In this document: positions 53,956-63,700 of the stretch, in pieces
Numbering within the stretch: the first letter of the stretch is position 1
How the letters are laid out: the number at the start of each line of letters is the position of its first letter
Assembly (NCBI GenBank): GCA_038230415.1
Contig: JBBRNH010000009.1
Location: 1 to 64,000, forward strand
Reading direction: 5' to 3'
Source: JBBRNH01 sp038230415
Lineage (GTDB): Bacteria > Bacteroidota > Bacteroidia > Cytophagales > Spirosomataceae
Length of the DNA stretch: 64,000 bases
Notes under the pieces: generated by a model
Told to the model about the DNA's origin: nothing
Databases searched by the model: none
Seen by the model: only the letters and a program-made list of their open reading frames with translations
Made by a program: the position numbers and the translations under genes

Positions 53956-54302
53956 TTATTGCCGACGAAAATATTGACCACTCGCTCATCGAAGCTATTC
54001 GGAGTATTGGACTGGAGGTTTATTCAATCTACGAACTTCAACGCGGTACGGTTGATGAGTTAGTCATTGAGATGTCCCGAAATCCCCCGCGCCTTATTCT
54101 GACCGAAGACAAAGATTTTGGCGAGTGGGTATTTGCTCATCAAATTCGTGGTATCAGCGTGCTGTTTCTTCGGTATCATTTTCGGGATACCGAATTGATG
54201 AAGCAGCGATTGCTGACGCTGCTTTCTGAACGGATGTTTGATTTATGGAATCACTTTACCGTGCTGACAATCAGCAAAATACGGATGCGTTCTATTGCGT
54301 GA
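53952..54302 (+). CDS. DUF5615 PIN-like toxin
   Basis: A 116-residue PIN-like protein: IIADENIDHSLIEAIRSIGL (first acidic site), RLILTEDKDFGEWVFAH (second), then GISVLFLRYHF and a C-terminal TLLSERMFDLWNHFTVLT helix. Overlaps its antitoxin by 4 bp. Expected ribonuclease activity is inferred from the PIN-like fold. Confidence 0.87.
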   Translation: MIIADENIDHSLIEAIRSIGLEVYSIYELQRGTVDELVIEMSRNPPRLILTEDKDFGEWVFAHQIRGISVLFLRYHFRDTELMKQRLLTLLSERMFDLWNHFTVLTISKIRMRSIA

Positions 54303-54344
54303 TGAAATTTTTTAGCCCATACTGAAAATTACCCACCCAACTGC

Positions 54345-54866
54345 TCAGAATCCAATCCCAACCTGCAACCCCACCCCAATCGAAATGGGCGCGTTGTTGC
54401 CCGCCCGAACCGGCACCGGCACGGCCACGAAATAGGTACTATTCTTGTTTACTTTCACCACTTTACTGAACACCGTTGTCTCGCCAAACCGCCCCGATGT
54501 TTCAAAAGCCAATCGCTGATTGATCGTGAATCGTTTTGGGAACCGGAACATCACACCGGGGTGAAACAGCACGTTCGAGACGCGGGCGTTGCCGTCTTCG
54601 GCCCGGATAAACGGCGTTATCTCAAAACTAAACCCAATCCTGTCGCTTTTCAGGATGTTCAATCCCGTTGGGAAACCGACGGTGTAAGCGGGCGAAAAGT
54701 TGTGAGCCAAGCCGTTGGCATCGGCCACATACAGCACGTGAACCACGCTGAAATAACCGGCCATGCGCGGATAGAGTGGTTGGGCAGGGAGCGTCGGCGC
54801 AGGCTGCGCCCGGCCCGAAACCGCACCCAACAGCAGCCCCAAAAACAGGCAAATACGGGTACGCAT
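54345..54866 (-). CDS. Exported small outer-membrane-type beta protein
   Basis: A 173-residue protein with a signal peptide (MRTRICLFLGLLLGAVSGRAQ). The mature part has about eight amphipathic strands (GYFSVVHVLYVADANG, AYTVGFPTGLNI, RIGFSFEITPFIR, ISIGVGLQVGIGF) and ends in Phe, as outer-membrane barrels do. It follows the SusD-type gene by 75 bp on the same strand and may belong to that operon. Confidence 0.75.
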   Translation of the reverse strand: MRTRICLFLGLLLGAVSGRAQPAPTLPAQPLYPRMAGYFSVVHVLYVADANGLAHNFSPAYTVGFPTGLNILKSDRIGFSFEITPFIRAEDGNARVSNVLFHPGVMFRFPKRFTINQRLAFETSGRFGETTVFSKVVKVNKNSTYFVAVPVPVRAGNNAPISIGVGLQVGIGF

Positions 54867-54941
54867 AAAAAGCTGGTTGTCATAAAATGCCGATACGCCC
54901 CGTCTGACTTAAACAGGGCGCATCGGTCAATACCGTATCAA

Positions 54942-56564
54942 TTACTTCAACGCCCAAACGTCTTTGCTCAGATCGTCCGTACCACCATACTGACTCATCA
55001 CGGCTGTCTTGTAGTTTTCGGGGTTAAACGTTGATTCGTCAACCGGATACTGCCACCGCCGGGGCAATTTACTGGCTGCGTTCAGACCCGCGCCCGCCGT
55101 CACAAACGCCTTCGGAAAGCCCGTCCGGCGTTGGTTATAAAACGCTTCCCAGCCCGAACTCTGGAACATTGCCACGTATTTCTGATTCAGAATCTGCTCT
55201 AGGCCGGTCGCATTGTCGCCTTTATAAACCACGCCGGGGTCGGCCAGAAACTTGGCAATTGAGATCGTGGTCGTTCCCAGCGTTTTGCCCGACAGGTCGC
55301 CAATCACGTAGTTCATACCTTCGGTCAGGCCGTGAAAGGTGAGCGATGCGTTGATACCGCGCGTGTAATACGTGCTGGCCGTTGTGGTGCTGGCCGCAGC
55401 CCAACCCCGGTTCAGGCCCTCGGCAATGTTAAAACACAACTCCGAATACCCGATGATAGTATATGGTTCTGGCCCCACAAACGACGTATAATAGCGATTG
55501 TAGTTAAAAAACGAGTACTTGTCTGCCGACGCATCTTTTGCCAGATCGTCAATACTCTTTGAAATATCGGCTCCGATGTACGCCGAGAAATCATCCACTT
55601 TTTTGCCTTTGGCGAGTTCGGCTTTGGCGGGCGTTGCCACCACAAACGTGCGGGGGTCCTGGGTGGCTGTTGTCAGTGCCAGATAGGGGCTACCCACGTT
55701 CTGGTAGTTGTTGTTACCATCTTTGGGCGTATGGGGGTAGTTGTCGTAGGCCGCGTTGAAGGTGAAGTTCAGGTTATCGGCGTTGCTGGTCATGATGGGG
55801 TATTTGGTTGGGCTTGCCAAGATGTCGGCAAACTTCTGCCTGATACCCAGATCAGCCGTATCGTCAGCCCGCTTGCTGAGGCTAATCAACGTCCGCAGTT
55901 TAAACGTGTTCACCACCTTCTGCCATTTTACCAGGCTGTTGCCGAGCAAAATATCTCCCTCTATGTTATACAAACCCGCGCTGTTGGCCGCAATCACGGT
56001 GGTCAGGTCGGCATTGGCATCGTCGAGAAGTTGCAATGCCTGCCGATAAACGTCCTTCTGGTTGTCATACTTGGGTGTAACATTGTCGAGGCCCAGGCCT
56101 GCTTCCGACACCGGAATATCGCCCACGCGCTGGGTCATCCAGACGAAGATATAAGCCCGGAAAAATTTCGCTAAGGCCGAGTAGCCGTTGGTTTTGGTGC
56201 CGAGGGTTTTCTGGGCCAGCTCGTCCATCTTGTTGGTGTTTTTCAGCATCCCGTAGGGCGTGGCCGTCACCGACCAGTCGTAGGCGTTTTTGCCGCCGTA
56301 ATACAGGTTGTTCGAGACGATGTACTGGTTGTAGCGCATGACCTGATCCCAGGGGCCTTCGTAAATCCGGCCTGAGCGACTGTCGGTTACGCCGGGGCCG
56401 TTGTAGATATCAAACGTGATGCGGCCCAGCAACAGCGATGGCGGCACAATATTGTCTTCGCTGGCAAGGTTTGGGTTCGGCTCTAACGAATCGAACGGTT
56501 TGCAGCTATCCAGCACCAGCAGCACAGCAACAAGAGTAATGATTTTGTGAAGGATGGTTTTCAT
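54942..56564 (-). CDS. SusD/RagB-family outer-membrane lipoprotein
   Basis: A 540-residue surface lipoprotein of the SusD-like_2 type (lipobox region VLLVLDSC, Cys21). The mature protein begins KPFDSLEPNPN, as in many such proteins, and is helix-rich with TPR-like segments (NGYSALAKFFRAYIFVWMTQ, YGMLKNTNKMDEL). The C-terminal IIGYSELCFNIAEGLNRGWA and KYVAMFQSSGWEAFYNQRRT segments are typical. It binds substrate for the SusC upstream; the substrate is unknown, since no catabolic enzyme is adjacent. Confidence 0.92.
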   Translation of the reverse strand: MKTILHKIITLVAVLLVLDSCKPFDSLEPNPNLASEDNIVPPSLLLGRITFDIYNGPGVTDSRSGRIYEGPWDQVMRYNQYIVSNNLYYGGKNAYDWSVTATPYGMLKNTNKMDELAQKTLGTKTNGYSALAKFFRAYIFVWMTQRVGDIPVSEAGLGLDNVTPKYDNQKDVYRQALQLLDDANADLTTVIAANSAGLYNIEGDILLGNSLVKWQKVVNTFKLRTLISLSKRADDTADLGIRQKFADILASPTKYPIMTSNADNLNFTFNAAYDNYPHTPKDGNNNYQNVGSPYLALTTATQDPRTFVVATPAKAELAKGKKVDDFSAYIGADISKSIDDLAKDASADKYSFFNYNRYYTSFVGPEPYTIIGYSELCFNIAEGLNRGWAAASTTTASTYYTRGINASLTFHGLTEGMNYVIGDLSGKTLGTTTISIAKFLADPGVVYKGDNATGLEQILNQKYVAMFQSSGWEAFYNQRRTGFPKAFVTAGAGLNAASKLPRRWQYPVDESTFNPENYKTAVMSQYGGTDDLSKDVWALK

Positions 56565-56579
56565 GATTTTTCAGTTTGT

Positions 56580-56617
56580 AGTTCGTGCAGAGCGGCACAG
56601 GCCGCTCTGCACGAACT
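56580..56617 (-). repeat. 17-bp perfect hairpin between susC and susD
   Basis: AGTTCGTGCAGAGCGGC and its complement (56601-56617) with loop ACAG, directly after the susC stop and 16 bp before the susD start. Without a T-run it is more likely an mRNA-stability or partial-attenuation element. Confidence 0.85.
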
Positions 56618-56620
56618 GTT

Positions 56621-59600
56621 TTAGAACGTCAAATTCAAATTCACACCAAACCGGCGGAAGGTGGATGATTGCAGCGACGCACTCCGCAGCGTTGAGTTGC
56701 TGGTGGGGCTGTAGCCTTCGGGAAACTGGTCGAGGTCGAAATCTTTACGCTGGGCAAAATACAGCAGGTTCCGGCCCACCAACGACACCGACACGGCCCG
56801 GATAAACTTCGGCAACGCCGTAGCCGGAATCTGGTAGCCCAAAATCACTTCGCGCAGTTTGGCGTAGGTCTTGCTCACCAAATACGACTCTTCGATACCG
56901 CTGTTGTAGATGCCCTGCGCATACGACTGTACCGTTACCGCCTTTGTGTTTGGCGCAAATGTCAATTCGCCGTAGTTACTGATATTGCCATTGGCATCAA
57001 ACTTCACCGTGCCGTTTGCCACCACGCCCTCGCCCACATAATAGGGCGTTGCGGCTTTGGTGCTGTTGGCCGTGCTTTGCCATTCTTTCAACCGGGCCTC
57101 ACCAAAAGCACCCGTTGTGAGGCTTGTTTGGTTGCCCGCGTTGATGGCGTAGGCATAGACCTGATCGCGGATGGTGCCACCCACGCGCCCATCAAACTGG
57201 AAGCTGAACGTAACGTTTTTGTAGCTGAATCGGTTGTTCAACGCCCACACATAATCGGGGTTGGTGTAGCCTAAGAGTTGCTTATAAGCCGTTCCGGCGG
57301 GGCGCGTCAGGGGCTGTCCCGTTGCCGCGTTGATAATATTGCCGCTTGGGTCGCGCAGGAAATTGTAGCTATAATAGCCGTCCAGCCGGTCGCCGATGGT
57401 AAAGACGTGATCGGGACCAGAGAGGTAGATGCTCGTCTCGTTGCCGTAGATTTCTTTCAGCGTTTCTTTAAACGTTGACCAGTTTGCCAGCACGTCCCAG
57501 TTCAGGCCGCTTGGGTTTTTGAGCACCGAACCCGTCAGGGCTACTTCCCAACCCGTCCGCTTTGTCACCAGCCCGTTCACGTTTTCGGCATAATAGCCCG
57601 TTGAGGTTGGCAACGGCAAGGCAAAAATCTGCGGTCCGTTCAGCGACGTAAAGTGCGTTACGTCTACCGTCAGGCGGTTCCGCAAAAACTTGGCATCGAA
57701 TCCGTATTCATACGAAGATGAGGTGGAGGCTTTCAGGGTTTTGTTTGCCAGCGTCGGGTTCAGGTTTGCCATCGGCGTGTTGTTATAGAGTCCCGTTGTG
57801 ATGGCGTAGGTATTCTGGTTGGTGTAACTCGGCCCGTCGTAGGAGGTTGCTAAATCCGTACCGTAGCCAATCAGATCGGGCGTTCCCGTACCCGTTACGG
57901 CGCGGTAGGCCGTTCCGATTTCTGATTGCGTCAGGCCACTCCGCACGTTGGCGTAGCTGCCGCGCACCTTCAGAAACGTAATGGCATCGGGCAGTTTCAG
58001 GTAATCAGAGACCACCGTGCTGAGGGCCACCGACGGATAAAAATACGTGTTGTTGACCTTTGGCAGCGTCGAGAGTTTATCGAAACGGCCCGTTACGCCC
58101 AGCGTTGCCAGGTTCTTGTAGGTAAAGTCAGCCGTGGCGTAGGCACTCAGCACCCGCATATCAGACCGGAAACTATACGCCCGAACCGGGTTTTTTGAGT
58201 TGCCAAACCCGTACACGCCCGGCACGATCAGGAAGTCGGTGGTGGCCCAGCTTGAGTTGTAGGCGAAGTTTCGCAGGTTGCCCCCGGCACTGGCGTTGAT
58301 ACGGAAATCTTTGGCTACTTCCTTATTGAAGGTAATCAGCAGGTCGGTGTTGTTTTCGAGCAGGTTCCGGCGGTCTTCGCGGTAATCGCCCTGCCGAATG
58401 TCGGGTGTTTTGTAGCTGATGGCTGAGTAGGGCAGTTTCTCCGTCCGCAGTTGGTTCCAGGTCGTGATTTGCGTCCGCAGCGATACGCTCAGGGCATCGT
58501 TGATTTTATAGTTCAACCGGGTGTAGCCGTAGATGTCGGTTTTCTTGTGTTCGTGGAGCCATTCGTAGGCCACAAAATACGGATTGTTGCTCCGGCCATA
58601 TTCGGCGTAGTACTCCTGCACACCGGGCTTTCCCTGGGGGCCTTTGTAGTAATCACGCATATCGGCAATGTCCCAACTGCTCGACCCATACACCTGAAAG
58701 GCATACACGTAACCCTCTGGCCCTGAACTATAATCCGGGATATTGGGCGAACTCTGCACGTTCACGTTCAGGCTGCCCTCCAACCGTAGTTTGTCGGTGA
58801 AATTAAACCCCGAATTGAGGTTGAAATTGGTGATGTTCAGCCGCGAGTTCGGATAAATACCACGCTGGTAGTTATTCGAGACCGACAACCGCAGGTCGTG
58901 TTTTTCGCCACTCGACGATACCGAGACGTTGTTGGTCGAGATAACCCCCGTCTGCACAAACCGCTTGAAGTTATCGGCACCCACCGCGTTCCAGGGTGTT
59001 CCGGTGCGGATGCCCGTTACGGGGTCAACGGGCGAGTTGTATTGCGGCACCAACTGCCCCTCAAAACGCGGCCCCCAGATATTGGTCCGGCGGTAGCCCC
59101 CGTCTTCGTCGTAGAGTTTGTTGCCATACGCATATTTGAAGTTGTTGCCGTAGCCGTACTCGCTCTGACGGTCGGGCAGGGCCAGAAAGCCCTTATCGAA
59201 CATGGTGCTGGTGTTAAAATCAACGGCAAACTTGCGTTTGTCTTTCGAGCCGCGCTTGGTGGTAATCATAATGGCCCCGTTCTGCCCCCGGAAACCATAG
59301 AGAGCGGCTGCATTTGGCCCTTTCAGCACGGTGTAGGTCTCGATGTCGTCTGCCGATACGTTCCAGGTGTCGGAGTTAATCGGTACACCATCCACCACAA
59401 ACAGTAGGTCAGAACTACCCCGTAAGAGCAGTTTGGGTTTGTTGAGGAGTTCGGCACTGGTGCCAACGGTGAGACCGGCAAACTTGCCCGTCAGCGAGTT
59501 AATCGGGTTTGGTTCGCGGGCCTTGATGAGTTGATCGCCTTGAATATCCTGCGTGGTGTAGCCGATAGTACGGGCTTCTTTTTTGATGCCTAAGGCCGTC

Positions 59601-59959
59601 ACCACCACTTCGCCGAGTTGCTCGGTGCTTTCGGCCAATTTCACATCAATCACGCTCTGATTGCCTACCGGAATCTCCTGCGGGTTATACCCGATGAACG
59701 AATACACGAGTACCGCTTTTTCGTCAACCACGTTCAGGCTGTATGTTCCGTCAATGTTACTGGTGGTGCCAGCCGTAGTGCCTTTCAGCAGGATGCTTAC
59801 GCCGGGGATTACCGCGCCCGATGCCTCGGTAATTTTGCCGCGCACGACGCGCTGGGCCTGGGCCGAGCCGCTCAACAGCAGCAGGCCAAACAATACACCA
59901 TAAAAGCCTGATAGCCAGAATGTTGTTTCTCGATTTGGTTGGGTAAAAACCTGTTTCAT
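56621..59959 (-). CDS. SusC/RagA-type TonB-dependent outer-membrane transporter
   Basis: A 1112-residue transporter starting at the ATG at 59959; an ATG 36 bp further upstream is possible. A long signal region ends with FGLLLLSGSAQAQ (about residue 36). Order: carboxypeptidase-like domain (RGKITEASGAVIPGVSILLK, about 38-115), plug (about 120-240, SLTGKFAGLTVG, LLFVVDGVPINSDTW, LYGFRGQNGAIMITTKRG), barrel with many aromatic strands, and a final RRFGVNLNLTF. It forms a SusCD pair with the gene 56 bp behind it. Confidence 0.95.
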   Translation of the reverse strand: MKQVFTQPNRETTFWLSGFYGVLFGLLLLSGSAQAQRVVRGKITEASGAVIPGVSILLKGTTAGTTSNIDGTYSLNVVDEKAVLVYSFIGYNPQEIPVGNQSVIDVKLAESTEQLGEVVVTALGIKKEARTIGYTTQDIQGDQLIKAREPNPINSLTGKFAGLTVGTSAELLNKPKLLLRGSSDLLFVVDGVPINSDTWNVSADDIETYTVLKGPNAAALYGFRGQNGAIMITTKRGSKDKRKFAVDFNTSTMFDKGFLALPDRQSEYGYGNNFKYAYGNKLYDEDGGYRRTNIWGPRFEGQLVPQYNSPVDPVTGIRTGTPWNAVGADNFKRFVQTGVISTNNVSVSSSGEKHDLRLSVSNNYQRGIYPNSRLNITNFNLNSGFNFTDKLRLEGSLNVNVQSSPNIPDYSSGPEGYVYAFQVYGSSSWDIADMRDYYKGPQGKPGVQEYYAEYGRSNNPYFVAYEWLHEHKKTDIYGYTRLNYKINDALSVSLRTQITTWNQLRTEKLPYSAISYKTPDIRQGDYREDRRNLLENNTDLLITFNKEVAKDFRINASAGGNLRNFAYNSSWATTDFLIVPGVYGFGNSKNPVRAYSFRSDMRVLSAYATADFTYKNLATLGVTGRFDKLSTLPKVNNTYFYPSVALSTVVSDYLKLPDAITFLKVRGSYANVRSGLTQSEIGTAYRAVTGTGTPDLIGYGTDLATSYDGPSYTNQNTYAITTGLYNNTPMANLNPTLANKTLKASTSSSYEYGFDAKFLRNRLTVDVTHFTSLNGPQIFALPLPTSTGYYAENVNGLVTKRTGWEVALTGSVLKNPSGLNWDVLANWSTFKETLKEIYGNETSIYLSGPDHVFTIGDRLDGYYSYNFLRDPSGNIINAATGQPLTRPAGTAYKQLLGYTNPDYVWALNNRFSYKNVTFSFQFDGRVGGTIRDQVYAYAINAGNQTSLTTGAFGEARLKEWQSTANSTKAATPYYVGEGVVANGTVKFDANGNISNYGELTFAPNTKAVTVQSYAQGIYNSGIEESYLVSKTYAKLREVILGYQIPATALPKFIRAVSVSLVGRNLLYFAQRKDFDLDQFPEGYSPTSNSTLRSASLQSSTFRRFGVNLNLTF

Positions 59960-60178
59960 CAAGTACATCGGTTGATACAAATTAAGATTAATCAAAGAAA
60001 TTATGCGTCAATACGGACAATAAACCAATGGGTTATTATGACAAAACACCTGCTGAAAAATGAAGATAAACTGAAAAAATAACCGCTTTTCTACCCGATT
60101 GATACGCAGCAAAACTACGGTGTCGCGCTTCGTTTTGGGGCGCGGGGATATTGTCAATTTGTTACAATTTGCACCGGA

Positions 60179-60538
60179 TTGATAATGATTTGTTCTCCCG
60201 GAAAGTGGTTATTCATTCAGGTAACGTGCTATTGCTCAGTGCCACACGGCTTGGCTGCCACGCCGACGCGGACGGCCAAACGGGGACTATTTGATCGCAT
60301 ACAACAAGATAGCAGACACCGCGATGTTACCCAGGTATTCAGCCGCCCGATTATCGGTCGGCTTTTTGCCAACCGGAGCATGGGTTACGAAACGGTAACG
60401 GCTCAGGAATTGAAAAATATTAAGAATATCGTTACGCTCTACACCGATGAGCGGCTCGCTATTGAAGCAGAGCAGAATATTGTGCTGAAAATGATTAAGA
60501 AGTTGTTTGAGTTAGCGATTTGCGGCCAAAGCGATTAA
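60179..60538 (+). pseudogene. Truncated BLUF-domain-like protein
   Basis: A 119-codon frame whose second half matches the C-terminal part of BLUF photoreceptors: GLFDRIQQDSRHRDV then RPIIGRLFANRSMGYET, followed by a helical tail. The first 40 residues (including WLFIQV) retain at most the Gln-containing strand of the flavin pocket, and the usual N-terminal beta-alpha unit with the key Tyr and Asn is absent. No upstream frame supplies it, so the gene is probably decayed. The coding start is uncertain. Confidence 0.5.
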
Positions 60539-60799
60539 CTCAAACAGTTTCTAAGCTATTCTACGAAAGCAACCGGCGTAGTTAATGCGTCTCTACCTGT
60601 CGGTTCCGGTGTTTTGCCCCTGTTTTTTGGTTATTGCCGGGCAGTTAGGGGCTGGGTTAATCTGGGAACCCGGCTGTTGTGCCACCGGATTCGTCTCGAT
60701 ACCGTTCTTCTGCAACGACCGCAGCCGTGACCAGATTATGGCCGTCTGGCAGTCACACGCGAAACGGATATTTCGGCATTGGTTTAACGCCTTAAGACG

Positions 60800-63700
60800 C
60801 TACCGTTTCAGTACCCGAAACACTAATCGTTGCTCATCCGTTGAGACAGTCAGCAGATAAACACCGACTGGATAATCCTGCAAATCAAGGTTTTGGCTTA
60901 GTTCGGCAAGGTGTTTTTCGCTGCGCCATTCGTGCCATCGTCGGCCCTGCAAATCGTGCAGGGTTAGTGTGATGCGTTGCGGGCGGGGCAACGGGCCAAC
61001 AACGTGTAGGACGTTCTGGGCGGGGTTTGGGAATACCGATACGGCCCAGGCCGGATCAGTAGCCAGAATCCGGGTTACGGTAATGAGGGCGGTTCCACTG
61101 ACGATTCCGGTTCCGCACTCATTATTATAAACGTTAAGTAGTTGGTAGGTGGTCGTTTTATTAGGCTTTACCGTTAGCTCCGATGGCGATTGGCTAACCG
61201 TAAACTGTTGACTATCTGTGGGCGTTCCAACCATAACAGCCCAGGGTGGCGTTCCGGTCAAGGCCAGCGTTAAACGAGCGGAATCGCCTTCCATAATCGT
61301 TTTTGACCCTGTTATTACCCCCGTTTCATGCTGAATCTGCACGTAGTCATAGCGACCTATGCTTGAAGGCGGGTTGGAGGACTCGACTTTGAATGAATAA
61401 GAGCCGGCGGGCAAGTCAGCCGTGATAGGCAGATTAAGTGTCCCTTGTAAAGCCGTTGTCGAATATAATAAATAGGTTCCTTGATACTGAACATCGCGCA
61501 AAGAAAAGATGAATTTATTCCCGGCATCAAACTTGCCTACCGCCTTGTATTCTACACGCCAACTGCGTCCGGTACATAACTTAGCCGATAAAACCCGCAC
61601 ATATTGAAACCCCGTCTCGTAGTCTATTGGCACGACCCCGGTTACCGGGCTGTAGCCACAACTATTACTGGCCGCCAAAAGGCTATACATTGTGGGCTGC
61701 CCGGCAACGGGCTTTATAGTCAGGGCCGTAGTACCATCGAGGGGCAGTAGGGAGCCATTGGCCTGAATAGCCGAAAAATTGGTCAACACGCTGCTTTGCC
61801 CTGGCCGGAACCAGACATTGCCGGCAGACACCCGAACGGCGGTCAGACTGTTTGAGGGCAATACCAAAGCGGCCAATGGTGCGATTATCTGCGTCCGGTG
61901 CGAGTAATCCAGGTAGTAAGGCAGTCCTGTGTTCAGGATAGTTGTTCCTGATTTAGCAACCACCCTGACAAAGTAAGCCTGCCCGACCATATCCTCGCTC
62001 AATGTTGCCTGCAAGGGGCTGGCTGATCCCACAGTAGCCAAATCACGGTATGTCCGGGCATCTTCTGACACTTGAACCGAAAACGTAATGCCCTCCGGCA
62101 CTTGCCCCAATACGGTGAAAGGAACCAACAAAGGCGCACCAATGCAGGCTCGCCTAACAATACGGTCTATGTCTGTCTGGAGTAAAAACGGTATGAAACT
62201 CACCGAAGGTGTCGGTTTGATTATTCCCATTCTACACGCATCGCTTATGCTTACTACCGAAAACGGTTTTGGCGATGTTGCTATGGCCTGATTGATTAGA
62301 TAGCCCGCTTCGTTGGTTACAATCTGTCTTCCGTCTGAGAGTGTGAAACTGTAAGGAGGGCGACCCGTCGAGACCACGTAAGTACTGAGAATGTTGCTGG
62401 CTACGGTAAAGAAGCCCCGTTGTGTGTCGTAGTAGGTAGAATTGTAGTCACTGCCAAACCGTATTGCCGCCGTAACCTCTTCTGAAGACGTGTAGAAAGC
62501 AAGTTCATTGCTTATCAACCCTAATTTACCCGCAGAAACGCGCAATTTGTAACTCCCTACCTGCGTGGGCAGCCGAATCGTTAGCGTGCCCGAACCCTGT
62601 TGATTGGGGAGTATCGTTCCGGGAAAATTACCGACCCGATCTGAAATCTCAACCGTATAATTTTCGCCCGGTGCCATGCTGCCCGACAAACTGATTGTCA
62701 GTAATGAGTTGGCACAATAATAAGTCTGGCTCGGATTTTTGAGACTAATGCTGAACGAGTTCGGGTTTGAAACCGTCACTACCGTAGTTCCCGATACGGT
62801 TCCCGTACCACATAAATTACTGGCCGACAGGATTTTGTAGGCCGTAGTGGACTTAACGAACGTTCCGGTATTCAAGGTACCCGGATAATTGTCTGCCCCG
62901 AACGAAACGCTCGTGCTATCCGACAGCAGAAATGTTCCTTCGCGCAAGCCTGTTGTGGTCGTAAAAGTCAAATTTGTGATCTGTGGCGAATTTACGCTCC
63001 ATTTGTAATTACCAAGCAGCACCCGCGGAGGGCTGCCAATGTTGAGTTGTCGGCCATAAATACTACCGTTTATGGCCTGATTAGCCACCTGTGGTTGCAG
63101 ATAATAGAAGCCCCCTTCAATCATACGTGGAATTACTATCGTTGCCACCTTGCCCCGAATTTGTATTACCTGCCCAACTGCGGGCCTAATTAATGTTCCC
63201 GCACTGGAAATGCTACTGCTCAACAGTACGGTATAAACAACGGGGTCGGCTGGCAGAGCGGTTAAATCTGATGAGAGATAGGCATACAGTGTGTCGCCGG
63301 TACAGACGCGGTAGGCCGACAACGAATCAACCCGAATACTGGGCATAACCGTAACCTGGCTGGTTCCCGAAAAACTCCCTGTTCCACAAACTGATGACCC
63401 ACCCACAAGGCTGTAAGTAGTGGTTTGCGTGGGCGAAACAGCAACTTTGTGCATGGTAGCCTTCGCGCTTGTCGGTAGCGTTACCCGGTTGCCATCGCTT
63501 AACTGAAGCATAACCGGGCTGGCATTGATTGTCTCAATGGTCAAACTGGCTGATTCGCCCCGGCTGATTGTGGTTGCCCCAAATAACCGGGCCACGGGCG
63601 GCTCGCTCACGCTGATTGTGACTGTGTTGCCAACGTAACTGTCAACCGCAGCACATACAGCTTCAATGCCTGTGTTGGCCGAAGCTATTCGCACCACATA

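Noticed and set aside
60585..60860. Plus-strand ORF of 91 codons (MRLYLSVPVFCPCFLV...)
   Set aside because: Overlaps the end of the T9SS protein gene by 61 bp, has Cys/Arg-rich composition and no homology I recognise. The spacer 60539-60799 otherwise shows nothing I can name.
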